From Microvirga lenta (GTDB lineage: Bacteria > Pseudomonadota > Alphaproteobacteria > Rhizobiales > Beijerinckiaceae): DNA of 64,000 nt. Shown one piece after another: positions 46,518-57,645 of this stretch (position 1 is its first letter; each line of letters begins with the position of its first letter). Below the pieces are notes generated by a model. It saw only the letters and a program-made list of their open reading frames with translations, was not told the origin of the DNA and searched no databases. The stretch lies in the NCBI RefSeq assembly GCF_020532555.1, contig NZ_JAJBBR010000008.1, positions 124,001-188,000 of the forward strand, in the 5' to 3' direction. A program made the translations under genes and the position numbers.

Positions 46518-46943
46518 ATGCGTCATTTCTTCATCTCAACGGCCCTCGTCGCGGGGTGCCTCGTCGGAGGCTCCGCCTGGGCGCAAGGCGTGGGCGGCGG
46601 CCCGATCGGAGGCGGCTCCATCGGCGGATCGAGCATCGGCACGTCGTCGCCGTCCGCCCCGCCGACCGGCTCCGAGACGGGCGTCCTGAACCGTCAGCCG
46701 TCCTCGGAGGGTCTCCTGGGAACGCCGGGCAGCCTGAACGAGCGCGGCCTTCAGGGGACCACGGGCAATCTCTACGAGGAAGGCCTCCTCGGCGTCGACG
46801 GGGAGCTCAGCGATCCCACGGCACCGGACCGCGCGATCACCGATCCGGACAACACGGGCACGCTTGGCGGCTCGGTGGAGCAATCGGACGATACGACCAT
46901 CGTCGATTCCCCGCTCGAGCGCGGCATCTGCGTCGGCTGCTGA
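46518..46943 (+). CDS. Small secreted Gly/Ser-rich protein
   Basis: 141 aa. Signal peptide (MRHFFISTALVAGCLVGGSA, cleavage after AWA), then a Gly/Ser-rich stretch (GVGGGPIGGGSIGGSSIGTS) and imperfect repeats of about 18-20 residues built on EGLLGTPGSLNERGLQGTTG and EEGLLGVDGELSDP. It ends GICVGC. AGGAGG 5 bases before the ATG is ideal. Function unknown; exported. Confidence 0.65.
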   Translation: MRHFFISTALVAGCLVGGSAWAQGVGGGPIGGGSIGGSSIGTSSPSAPPTGSETGVLNRQPSSEGLLGTPGSLNERGLQGTTGNLYEEGLLGVDGELSDPTAPDRAITDPDNTGTLGGSVEQSDDTTIVDSPLERGICVGC

Positions 46944-46964
46944 GGACGTCCCGGCCTCGCGAGA

Positions 46965-47001
46965 GCATCGTGCGGAGAGTGGATCCGGTTTTCCGCTCGA
47001 A
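46965..47001. repeat. Dispersed repeat (GTGCGGA...GGATCCGGTTTTCCGC)
   Basis: Contains CATCGTGCGGAGAGTGGATC followed by CGGTTTTCCGC. The core GGATCCGGTTTTCCGC is the reverse complement of the core at 29502-29517, and a diverged copy lies at 34280-34322. Confidence 0.65.
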
Positions 47002-47031
47002 CGATGCTCCTGGCTCAGGAGAAAGCATCGG

Positions 47032-47069
47032 ATCGGCCCCAAAAGTGCAGATCCACTTTTGGGGCCGAT
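47032..47069. terminator. 16-bp stem-loop between convergent genes
   Basis: Perfect inverted repeat ATCGGCCCCAAAAGTG / CACTTTTGGGGCCGAT with loop CAGATC, three bases beyond the cimA stop codon on the minus strand. It sits between convergent operons and is a plausible bidirectional terminator. Confidence 0.65.
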
Positions 47070-47072
47070 GCT

Positions 47073-48668
47073 TTAAAGCCCCGCCCCGCTCTTCAGAAGC
47101 TTGTAGGTCATCGAATCCGTCAGCGCCTGGAACGAGGCGTCGATGATGTTCGCGGACACGCCGATGGTGGTCCAGCGGTCGCCGGAGGCGTCGCCGAACT
47201 CGATCAGCACGCGGGTGACCGCGTCCGAACCGCCCTGGTAGATGCGCACCTTGTAGTCGATCAGCTCCAGGTCCTGGATCAGGTCCTGGTACTTGCCCAG
47301 ATCCTTGCGCAGGGCCACGTCGAGGGCGTTCACCGGGCCGTTGCCCTCCGCGGCCGAGATCAGCACCTCGTCGCCCACCCTCACCTTCACGATGGCCTCC
47401 GACGCGGTGACCATCTCGCCGACGGCGTTGAAGCGGCGCTCCACGCTCACGGAGAAACGCTCCACGTCGAAGAAGGCCGGCACCTCGCCGAGCATCCGCT
47501 TGACCAGCACGTAGAAGGACGCATCCGCCCCCTCGAAGGCGAAGCCTTCCGCCTCCTTGCGCTTCACCTCCTCCAGCAGCCGGCCGATGCGCGGATCGCC
47601 CCTCTCGAGCTCGAAGCCGAGGCGCTTCAGCTCGGCGAGAACGTTGGATTGGCCGCCTTGGTCGGAGACCAAGACCTTCCGCACGTTGCCGACGATCTCC
47701 GGCTCCACGTGCTCGTAGGTGCGCGGATCCTTCAGGACCGCCGAGGCATGGATGCCGGCCTTGGTCGCGAAGGCGCTCGCGCCCACGAAGGGCGCGTGGC
47801 GGTTCGCCGGCCGGTTCAGGATCTCGTCCACCTGCCGCGACACGTGGGTGAGCTGGCTCAGCGTCTCGTCCGTGACGCCGAGTTCGAACCGGGAGGCATA
47901 GCCGTCCTTCAGCTTCAGGGCACCGATGAGGGTGACCAGATTGGCGTTGCCGCAGCGCTCCCCGAGGCCGTTGAGCGTGCCCTGGATGTGCCGGGCGCCC
48001 GCCTCCACGGCGGCGAGCGAATTGGCAACGGCGCAGCCGCAATCGTCATGGGCATGGATGCCGAGATGCGAGCCCGGCACCGCCTTCGTCACCTCGGCCA
48101 CGATGGCCGAGACCTCGTGCGGCAGCGTGCCCCCGTTGGTGTCGCACAGCACGACCCAGCGCGCCCCGGCCTCGTAGGCGGCTTTGGCGCAGGACAGCGC
48201 ATAACCGGGATTGGCCTTGTAGCCGTCGAAGAAGTGCTCGCAATCGACCGCCACCTCGCGGCCCTTGGCGCGGGCGGCCTCGACGCTGTCGCGGATGCCG
48301 GCGAGGTTTTCGTCCAGCGTGGTCTCCAGCGCCACGTGGACATGGTAGTCCCAGGCCTTGGCGACGAAGCAGATCGCGTCGGCCTCGGCCTCCAGGAGCG
48401 CCGCGACGCCGGGATCGTTCGAGACGGAGCGGCCGGAGCGCTTGGTCATGCCGAAGGCGGTGAACTTGGCCCGTTTCGTCCGCTTTTCCGCAAAGAAGGC
48501 CGTGTCGAGCGGGTTCGCTCCCGGATAGCCGCCCTCCACGTAATCGATGCCGAGCCGGTCGAGCAGGCTCGCGATCGCCTTCTTGTCCTCGAGGGAGAAG
48601 TCGACCCCGGTGGTCTGCGCGCCGTCGCGCAGGGTGGTGTCGAAGAGATGGATGCGCTCGCGGGTCAT
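47073..48668 (-). CDS. cimA: (R)-citramalate synthase
   Basis: 531 aa of the HMGL/2-isopropylmalate synthase family, TIGR00977 type. N-terminal TIM barrel with LFDTTLRDGAQTTGVDFS, HAHDDCGCAVANSLAAVEAG and the metal-binding H-x-H; then a LeuA-type regulatory domain at the C-terminus (VYKV-like YKVRIYQGGSDAVTRV). It condenses pyruvate and acetyl-CoA to citramalate, an alternative entry to isoleucine. ATG 48668 overlaps the stop of the GNAT gene upstream by 4 bases. A 2-isopropylmalate synthase role cannot be excluded, but the DFS pattern favours citramalate. Confidence 0.92.
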   Translation of the reverse strand: MTRERIHLFDTTLRDGAQTTGVDFSLEDKKAIASLLDRLGIDYVEGGYPGANPLDTAFFAEKRTKRAKFTAFGMTKRSGRSVSNDPGVAALLEAEADAICFVAKAWDYHVHVALETTLDENLAGIRDSVEAARAKGREVAVDCEHFFDGYKANPGYALSCAKAAYEAGARWVVLCDTNGGTLPHEVSAIVAEVTKAVPGSHLGIHAHDDCGCAVANSLAAVEAGARHIQGTLNGLGERCGNANLVTLIGALKLKDGYASRFELGVTDETLSQLTHVSRQVDEILNRPANRHAPFVGASAFATKAGIHASAVLKDPRTYEHVEPEIVGNVRKVLVSDQGGQSNVLAELKRLGFELERGDPRIGRLLEEVKRKEAEGFAFEGADASFYVLVKRMLGEVPAFFDVERFSVSVERRFNAVGEMVTASEAIVKVRVGDEVLISAAEGNGPVNALDVALRKDLGKYQDLIQDLELIDYKVRIYQGGSDAVTRVLIEFGDASGDRWTTIGVSANIIDASFQALTDSMTYKLLKSGAGL

Positions 48669-49173
48669 GACGGACGTCTCTGTTCCTCGGGATCGGCGAG
48701 ACGCTTCTCCATGGTGGTGTTGCCGAGCCACTCGTCGCCCAGCGGCACGGTGTTGCGGCGCTGGGGCTGGAAACCGCGCTGCTCGAAGAACAGGCGCGCC
48801 GTGTCGCTCACGTCGGCCACGAGGCGCTTGGAGCCGCGCGCCGTCGCGAGCTTCTCGACCGCGTCGTAGAGCATGGCGCCGACGCCCTGCCCCGCCACGT
48901 CGGGATGCACGTAGAACAGGTCGATCAGCTCGTTGTCGTGGAGTGCGATGAACCCGACCGGCGCCCCCTCCATGGTGGCGACCAGGGTCAGCCCCTTGGT
49001 GAACCGCAGGGGGAAGGATTCGTCGTCGGCCTTGGCCGCCCAGGCCTCCCGCTGGCTCTCGCTGTAATCCTCCTCGGTCAGCTCCTCGACGCTCGCCTGG
49101 AAGATCTCGAGCAGCAGAGGCACGTCGGCCGGCAGGAACGGGCGCAGGCCCGGTTTCGGAAGCGACTGTCCCA

Positions 49174-49174
<1 letters not shown>
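48665..49174 (-). CDS. GNAT family N-acetyltransferase
   Basis: 169 aa. Acetyl-CoA site in LFYVHPDVAGQGVGAMLYDA (the V-x-P..Q-x-x-G-x-G/A pattern) and C-terminal FFEQRGFQPQRRNTVPLGDE. Substrate unknown. Translationally coupled on both sides: its ATG (49174) overlaps the cysS stop by 1 base and its stop overlaps the cimA start by 4 bases. Confidence 0.9.
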
Positions 49175-50643
<1,469 letters not shown>

Positions 50644-50935
50644 GAAACCAAGTCCCTTCAGGCCGCAGGCCGGAGGATGGTTTCGATCTTGGAACGAGAA
50701 CGAGACGGCTCCAGCCAGCGAAATGCGCTAGCTGCAAATAATCCCGGAAATGAGGATCGTTGCCGTGGTCATAGCAAAGATCAATGCCCTTTCAGCCGAC
50801 CGGCGTCAAGGTTCCCGCCAGCTTGGCATGTTTTATTTGCACAAATGCATGCAACGGGCATTTGACAGCAGCGTTAGAGCTTTGTTCATGCCCCTTCGTG
50901 ATAATACATCACGAGTAGAGTTCAGTGAGGTTTTC

Positions 50936-51262
50936 ATGCGCCGCGCATATGCCATGCTCGGGTTGGGTACTGCTTTGTTTTTTGCAGCCGCGTCCTTGAC
51001 CCTCCTGCCGAACGGGACTCAAGCCTCATCCACCCAGGCCACCTTCCTCGTCCCCGCCGCCGACGGTTACGGCGTCGCGGATTGCCTCATCTCAAGCCAG
51101 TCATGTGGCCAAGTTGTGGCGGACACCTGGTGCGAGGCCCACGGCTACACCCGCGCCGTCTCCTTCCGGCAGGTCGCCCCCCACGAGGTGACGGGCACCG
51201 TCCAGAAAGCATCCTTCGATACGCAGGAACTGCTTCCGGTCGCGATCACCTGCACCAACTGA
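50936..51262 (+). CDS. Small secreted cysteine-containing protein
   Basis: 108 aa. Signal peptide (MRRAYAMLGLGTALFFAAAS, cleavage near TQA-SS) and a mature part with four cysteines (ADCLISSQSCGQVVADTWCE, VAITCTN), which may form two disulfides. Resembles small periplasmic proteins of rhizobia with no known function. GTGAGG precedes the ATG at 50936. Confidence 0.7.
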   Translation: MRRAYAMLGLGTALFFAAASLTLLPNGTQASSTQATFLVPAADGYGVADCLISSQSCGQVVADTWCEAHGYTRAVSFRQVAPHEVTGTVQKASFDTQELLPVAITCTN

Positions 51263-51334
51263 TCTTCGAATACTTGAAGTTGCTTCATCATGGCCGGGCC
51301 CTCCCCGGCCATTTTCGTGCCCGGCATCCATAGA

Positions 51335-51440
51335 ACTCTCCTCCCCACTGGTCTCGCCGGCTTGAGGCTCACGCGGGTGGCGCCGACCGGCTCTCCTCCC
51401 CCTTGTGGGGAGGGAAAAGAGGTCGCGCTGAACACCGCCA
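51335..51440. repeat. Palindromic intergenic repeat, partial copy C
   Basis: Contains GGCTCTCCTCCCCCTTGTGG and GAACACCGCCACGTCC, matching segments of the repeat copies near 3.1 kb and 57.3 kb, but without the long second arm. Confidence 0.65.
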
Positions 51441-51459
51441 CGTCCACGAGGTGGGCTCT

Positions 51460-51966
51460 TTACCCCTTCAGCCACTCGCCGCATTTCGGCGGGACCTCCG
51501 TTCCCCACGGCATGAGCGGCACGGTGGAGGTGGAGTTCTTCGGCGAGCCTTCGATGGGGCGGTCGGAATAGACCATGTAGACCAGGGTGTTGCGCTTGGC
51601 GTCGCAGCCGCGGACGATCTGCATCTTCTTGAAGATCAGCGACCGGCGCTCGCTGAACACCACATCGCCCTGGCCGAACTTGCCCTTGAAGCGCACCGGG
51701 CCGACCTGGCGGCAGGCGAGCGAGATGTCGGAGACCTCCTCGGCCACGCCGAAGGTTCCCGAAATGCCGCCGCGCTCGGGGGTCGTGTAGTGGCAGGCCA
51801 CGCCCTCCACGAGGGGATCGTCGAGTCCGTAGACCGCCAGCTTGTCGTCGGGCGTCAGGGCCCGCCACACGGTGGACTTCTTGAAGATCAGGTCCGGCTC
51901 CTGGGCCGCGGCACCCGAAGCCGTTCCCAGGATCAGCGCCACGGCCAGAGCGATTCGAGCAAACAT
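51460..51966 (-). CDS. creA: CreA family protein
   Basis: 168 aa periplasmic protein. Signal peptide (MFARIALAVALILGTASGAA) followed by the CreA fold: DDPLVEGVACHYTTPERGG, GFAE-like GVAEEVSDISLACRQVGPV and FKKMQIVRGCDAKRNTLVYM. Conserved cysteines are present. Function is unknown although the family is widespread; in E. coli creA lies beside creBCD, which are absent here. Confidence 0.93.
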   Translation of the reverse strand: MFARIALAVALILGTASGAAAQEPDLIFKKSTVWRALTPDDKLAVYGLDDPLVEGVACHYTTPERGGISGTFGVAEEVSDISLACRQVGPVRFKGKFGQGDVVFSERRSLIFKKMQIVRGCDAKRNTLVYMVYSDRPIEGSPKNSTSTVPLMPWGTEVPPKCGEWLKG

Positions 51967-52023
51967 CGTGAACTCCCAACGTTAAGCTCGCATGTGGGGA
52001 TTGCCCCGTCCTTTGACGAGGGC

Positions 52024-52407
52024 TCACTCGGGGTGATGGCTCACCACGCAGATCTTGTTGCCGTCGAGATCCCGGAAATAGGCGCCGTAATAGTTCCGGT
52101 GGTAATGCGGCCGCAGGCCCGGCGCGCCCTCGTCGGCCCCGCCCTTCTCCAGGGCCGCCGCGTGGCAGGCATCGACCTGGGACCTTTTCGCGGCCAGCAG
52201 GGCCACCATGGCGCCGTTCCCGGGGGAGGCCTCCCGGCCGTCGAAGGGCCGCGCCACGATGAATTGCGGGCGCCCGCCCGGCAGGCCGTAGCCCAGGAGC
52301 ATCTCGTTGGAATACCGCACCTCCAGCCCCAGCGGCGCCAGCACCGCATCGTAAAAGGTCCTGGCGCGGGCGAGGTCATTTGATCCGATGGTCGTATGGC
52401 TGTACAT
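52024..52407 (-). CDS. VOC family (glyoxalase/bleomycin resistance-like) protein
   Basis: 127 aa. One vicinal-oxygen-chelate unit: HTTIGSNDLARARTFYDAVL at the N-terminus and RNYYGAYFRDLDGNKICVVS at the C-terminus, with a histidine and glutamate/aspartate positions for a metal. Substrate unknown. Stand-alone. Confidence 0.9.
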   Translation of the reverse strand: MYSHTTIGSNDLARARTFYDAVLAPLGLEVRYSNEMLLGYGLPGGRPQFIVARPFDGREASPGNGAMVALLAAKRSQVDACHAAALEKGGADEGAPGLRPHYHRNYYGAYFRDLDGNKICVVSHHPE

Positions 52408-52571
52408 GGGGGCTCGTATTCCGGTCCGGCGGGCGTTTTTCGCATGGGAGGCTAGTTGGCCTCCCGCGGGGCGGGCAAGGGGATAACCACATTAGGGCCA
52501 AGTTCACGACGTCATATCACCACCGACTCGCGACATGACGCCCTGACGAATCCGGTTTAGCGACAAGCTTG

Positions 52572-53696
52572 ATGACAAAGACACCCTTCTTCCGCTCCCT
52601 GATCGCCGCCGCGGCCTTCCTCGTCACCGGGGGAGTCGCCATCGCCCAGTCGCCGGAATGCCAGCGCTTCCGCGCGGAGCTCGCGGCCCTCGAACGGGGC
52701 GGCGGACAGGCCCAGACCGCCGCCATGCAGGCCCAGCGGAACGAGCTGAACCGGCTCCTGCGCTACTACCGCTCCATCGGCTGCGACCGCGGCCCCCTCG
52801 GGTTCCTCGCAGGCCCGGCTCCGGCCGAGTGCGGCGCCATCGCCGGGCAGATCCGCCAGCTCGAGGCCGGTTATGCGCGCCTCGCCCAGCAGGCCGCGGC
52901 CTCGGGCGAGGTCGAGTTCCGCCGCCGCCAGCTCCAGGCCGCCGTGCAGCAGACCTGCAGCACCGAGCAGCCCCGCGGCTTCTTCGAATCCCTGTTCGGC
53001 CCGCCGCGCGGCCAGCCCCAGCCGTCCGAGATCATGCCCGAGGGCCAGCCGATCATCGCCGACGGCGAGCAGTCCCTGGGCGGGCGCCAGCTCGTCTGCG
53101 TGAGGACCTGCGACGGCTCCTACTTCCCCCTGAGCAACGCCCCCGGCGGGCGCCAGGGCGCCGACGAGATGTGCCAGGCCCTCTGCCCCGGGACGGAAAC
53201 CCGCGCCTTCGCCAGCCCCGGCGGCGACGACGGCCTGAACCGGGCGATCTCGGTCTCGACCAACCAGCCTTACACGTCGCTCGCGAACGCCTTCAAGTTC
53301 CGCAAGACCTTCGACGAGAGCTGCGCCTGCAAGAAGGAGAACGAGAGCTGGGCCGTCGTGCTGCGCCGGGCCGAGAGCATGCTCGAACAGCGCAAGGGCG
53401 ACGTGATCGTCACCGCCGAAAAGTCCGAGGAACTGTCGCGCCCGAAGGCGACCCAGGCCCGCAAGGCCGCCGACAAGAAGGCGGACGAGGAAAGCCAGGC
53501 CGCCGCCGAGGCGGGCGATTCCGCCCCGACCGCGAGCCGCGAATCCGCCGGCATCGGGCCCCAGGCCATCGAGGGTGCGACGGTGGTGAACCAGGGCGAA
53601 GGCACGCGGCAGGAGGTCGTGGCCAGCGACGGCACCAAACGCACCATCCGCGTGATCGCGCCCAACGTCATTCCGGTGCCGAACGCGAAGAACTGA
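52572..53696 (+). CDS. DUF2865 family secreted protein
   Basis: 374 aa. Signal peptide ([20 protein letters not shown]) then a DUF2865 domain: [36 protein letters not shown] and [10 protein letters not shown] with conserved cysteine pairs. Several more cysteines in the N-terminal half suggest disulfides in the periplasm. The C-terminus is a hydrophilic Lys/Glu-rich tail. Function unknown; typical of Hyphomicrobiales. Confidence 0.9.
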   Translation: MTKTPFFRSLIAAAAFLVTGGVAIAQSPECQRFRAELAALERGGGQAQTAAMQAQRNELNRLLRYYRSIGCDRGPLGFLAGPAPAECGAIAGQIRQLEAGYARLAQQAAASGEVEFRRRQLQAAVQQTCSTEQPRGFFESLFGPPRGQPQPSEIMPEGQPIIADGEQSLGGRQLVCVRTCDGSYFPLSNAPGGRQGADEMCQALCPGTETRAFASPGGDDGLNRAISVSTNQPYTSLANAFKFRKTFDESCACKKENESWAVVLRRAESMLEQRKGDVIVTAEKSEELSRPKATQARKAADKKADEESQAAAEAGDSAPTASRESAGIGPQAIEGATVVNQGEGTRQEVVASDGTKRTIRVIAPNVIPVPNAKN

Positions 53697-53799
53697 TCCT
53701 TCGGGCGGCCCCGCGCGTCGAAAATTCGGCTTGGACGACTCCGCCGGGAACGGTCGGCGGAGTTCAGCCCATGCCCGTTTCGTGCTATCAGGCCGTGCC

Positions 53800-54767
<968 letters not shown>

Positions 54768-54771
<4 letters not shown>

Positions 54772-55529
54772 ACATCCACGCCATCAAGGCCATCTATCTG
54801 TTCGAGATGGCGCGCACCTGGCGCACGCTGATGCAGAGCATCGCGTCGCCGGTGATCTCGACCTCGCTCTACTTCATCGTCTTCGGCTCGGCCATCGGGT
54901 CGCGGATGGCGAACATCGACGGGATCAGCTACGGCGCCTTCATCGTGCCGGGTCTGATCATGCTCTCCATCCTGACGGAGAGCATCTCCAACGCCGCCTT
55001 CGGCATCTACATGCCGAAATTCACCGGCACCATCTACGAGCTGCTCTCGGCGCCGGTCTCCGCCATGGAGACCGTGATCGGCTATGTGGGCGCGGCGGCC
55101 TCGAAGTCGATCATCCTGGGCACGATCATCCTGATCACGGCCCGGCTGTTCGTGGATTTCTCCATCACGCATCCGCTGTGGATGATCGCGTTCCTGGTGC
55201 TGACCTCCGTCACCTTCAGCCTGTTCGGCTTCATCATCGGCATCTGGGCGGACAGCTTCCAGAAGCTGCAGGTCATCCCGCTGATGATCGTGACGCCCCT
55301 CGCCTTCCTGGGCGGCAGCTTCTACTCCATCAACATGCTCCCGCCGTTCTGGCAGACCATCGCCCTGTTCAACCCGGTCGTCTATCTCGTGAGCGGCTTC
55401 CGCTGGAGCTTCTACGGCGTGTCCGACGTGGGCGTCGGCATCAGCCTCGGCATGACCCTGGTGTTCATGCTGATCTGCCTCGCGGCCATCGGCTGGATCT
55501 TCCGGACGGGGTACAAGATCAAGGCGTGA
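54768..55529 (+). CDS. ABC-2 type permease (YadH-like)
   Basis: 253 aa with six membrane helices; [40 protein letters not shown] and [20 protein letters not shown] are characteristic of the ABC-2 permease/YadH family. Works with the upstream ATPase as an exporter, possibly of a polysaccharide, drug or lipid; context gives no substrate. Confidence 0.93.
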
Positions 55530-55572
55530 GGGGCGCCACTGATATTCCCATGACGAGCGATGGGCTCCCTCT

Positions 55573-55716
55573 CCGTCATTCCGGGGCGAGCGTAGCGAGA
55601 GCCCGGAACCCATAGCCGCCGATGGGGCAGGACAAAGCGGGACGCCGATCGCTCTTCCTGAAACGTGATGTTTATAGGTTCCGGGCTCAGTCCTGCGGAC
55701 TGCCCCGGAATGACGG
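55573..55716. repeat. 144-bp inverted repeat (CCGTCATTCCGGGGC family)
   Basis: Terminal inverted repeats CCGTCATTCCGGGGC and GCCCCGGAATGACGG (15 bp, perfect) enclose inner inverted segments AGCCCGGAACC / GGTTCCGGGCT. The sequence type is common and multicopy in Bradyrhizobium and Methylobacterium relatives. It separates two convergent genes and could fold as a long hairpin. Confidence 0.8.
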
Positions 55717-55744
55717 TGGATGACTCCCGCGTGCGGCGCGGATC

Positions 55745-57085
55745 TTATGCCGCCTGCCCGGCGAGCCTCGCCTTCACCCGTTCCGGCCCGATCATCGGCA
55801 GCAGTGCGCCGAGTTCGGGGCCGTGATCGAGCCCGGTGAGCGCGAGGCGCAGGGGCATGAACAGGGCCTTGCCCTTCAAGCCGGTTTCGGCCTTCACGGC
55901 CTCCGTCCAGGCCTTCCAGGTGGTCGCGTCCCACGGCCCTTCGGGCAGCACCCTGGCGGCGGCCTCGATGAAGCCTTTGTCCTCGATCACGGGCGTCACC
56001 GGCCCGTTCACCACTGTCCACCACTCGACGACATCGGCCACCCTGCCCAGGTTGCCGCGCACCGCGTTCCAGAACGCCTCGCCGCCGTCGGCGCCGAGGG
56101 CGGCAAGGCGCTCGCGCGCCTTGTCGTAGGGCATCTCGTGGATCAGGCGGGCGTTGAGCTGTTCCAGCTCGTGCTCGTCGAACTTCGCCGGGCCGCGGGA
56201 GATGTGGCTGAAATCAATCAACCGCGCGAGTTCGTCCACGTCGGCCACCGGCCGCACGGATTCGGACGAGCCGACGAGGACCGCGAGGGACGCGATGGCC
56301 TGCGGCTCGAGCCCGGCTTCCCGCAGGCTCCTCAGCGACAGGTGCCCGAGGCGCTTGGACAGCCCCTCCCCGCTCGCGGTGGTGAGCAGGCCGTGATGGG
56401 CGAAGATCGGCGGCAGGGCGCCGAGCGCCTCGAAAATCTGGATCTGCACCGCCGTGTTGGTGACGTGGTCCTCGCCGCGGATCACGTGGGAGATCCTGAG
56501 GTCGATGTCGTCGGCCACCGACGGCAGCGTGTAAAGATAGGTCCCGTCCTCGCGCACCAGCACCGGATCGGAGAGCGAGCTGCAATCCACATGGCAGTCG
56601 CCGCGGATCATGTCCGTCCAGGGCACGACCCGGTGGTCGAGCAGGAAGCGCCAGTGCGGGCGACGGCCCTCCGCTTCGAACTTCTCCTTCTCCTGGGCGG
56701 TCAGCTTCAGGGAGGCGCGGTCGTAGATCGGCGGCAGGCCGCGGGCGAGCTGGCGCTTGCGGCGGAATTCCAGCTCCTCCGGCGTCTCGTAGCAGGCATA
56801 GAGGCGCCCCATGATGCGGAGCCGCTCGGCCACGTCGTCGTAGAGCTCGAACCGCTCCGACTGGCGCACCGTGACGTCCGGCGGCACGCCGAGCCACTTC
56901 AGGTCGAACTCGATCGCATCGGCATATTCCCGCTTCGAGCGCTCCTGGTCCGTGTCGTCGAACCGGAGAATGAACAGGCCCCCCTCCCGGCGCGCATAGA
57001 GCGCGTTGAGCAGGGCCACGCGGGTGTTGCCGATATGGATGAGCCCGGTCGGGGACGGGGCGAAGCGAACGATGGGCTGTGACAT
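55745..57085 (-). CDS. gltX: Glutamyl-tRNA synthetase
   Basis: 446 aa class Ib synthetase. [20 protein letters not shown] bears the HIGH-type motif and [10 protein letters not shown] the KLSKS-type loop. Alphaproteobacteria usually have two GltX paralogues; the short length and the missing zinc-finger cysteines suggest the second type (GltX2), which also charges tRNA-Gln indirectly. Which one this is cannot be decided from the window. It lies alone. Confidence 0.94.
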   Translation of the reverse strand: MSQPIVRFAPSPTGLIHIGNTRVALLNALYARREGGLFILRFDDTDQERSKREYADAIEFDLKWLGVPPDVTVRQSERFELYDDVAERLRIMGRLYACYETPEELEFRRKRQLARGLPPIYDRASLKLTAQEKEKFEAEGRRPHWRFLLDHRVVPWTDMIRGDCHVDCSSLSDPVLVREDGTYLYTLPSVADDIDLRISHVIRGEDHVTNTAVQIQIFEALGALPPIFAHHGLLTTASGEGLSKRLGHLSLRSLREAGLEPQAIASLAVLVGSSESVRPVADVDELARLIDFSHISRGPAKFDEHELEQLNARLIHEMPYDKARERLAALGADGGEAFWNAVRGNLGRVADVVEWWTVVNGPVTPVIEDKGFIEAAARVLPEGPWDATTWKAWTEAVKAETGLKGKALFMPLRLALTGLDHGPELGALLPMIGPERVKARLAGQAA

Positions 57086-57645
57086 GGCGAAAGCCTATGG
57101 CGAAGGGCGGCGCGCGGCGCAAGGGGCTGCGTGTGCCTCCTCCCCTTACGGAGAGGGCCGGAGCGATGCGGACAGGCGGGAGACCGGTTTCAATCGCCCC
57201 TCATCCTGAGGGCCTGGCTCATGAAGCGCCGATAGGTGGCCGGAAGCGCCAGCTTGTTCTCCTCCCCACGGACCTAGGGCCTCGCTGGAAACGCTAACCT
57301 GCTCTCCTCCCCCTTGTGGGGAGGAGGTGGAGGTGGGGGTGTGGGCGCCACACCCTCATAGGCTATCGCTCACACCCCCACCCTGGCCCTCCCCACAAGG
57401 GGGAGGGAAGACCGTTGCGCGAAACACCGCCACATTCGGAGGCGACACGTCCCTCCTCACCCTCATCCTGAGAAGCCGCGTCAGCGGCGTCTCGAAGGAT
57501 GATCCAGAGGTCTCCGGAGACGCCGCCCCTCGGCATGAAGACCTGGAGGAGAATGCTGGCGGCATCGGCACTGCGCATTCGAGCCACATGCCCGTCTTTC
57601 CGACCTTTGCCCTTTGTGCCTCCCCGCCAAGGGAAGGACGGCGCG
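57086..57645. other. Repeat-filled intergenic region between gltX and nadE
   Basis: 560 bases with no credible gene. It holds palindromic repeat copy B (57237-57432) and, at 57464-57509, a second repeat type with CATCCTGAGAAGCCGCGTCA and the inverted CGTCTCGAAGGATGAT, a sequence dispersed in many rhizobial genomes. A partial CTCATCCTGAGGGCCTGGCT lies near 57203. Confidence 0.6.
57237..57432. repeat. Palindromic intergenic repeat, copy B (inverted relative to copy A)
   Basis: The outer arms and flanks (from GCCGGAAGCGCCAGCTTG through CTCCTCCCCCTTGTGGGGAG to AGACCGTTGCGCG) match the complement of 3115-3306. The central segment (about 57341-57373, with ATAGGCTATCGCTCAC) is in the same orientation as in copy A. 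Confidence 0.8.

Noticed and set aside
50840..50900. A sigma-70 promoter (TTGACA near 50860) for the secreted protein at 50936
   Set aside because: A good -35 is present but no -10 at 16-18 bases is convincing.
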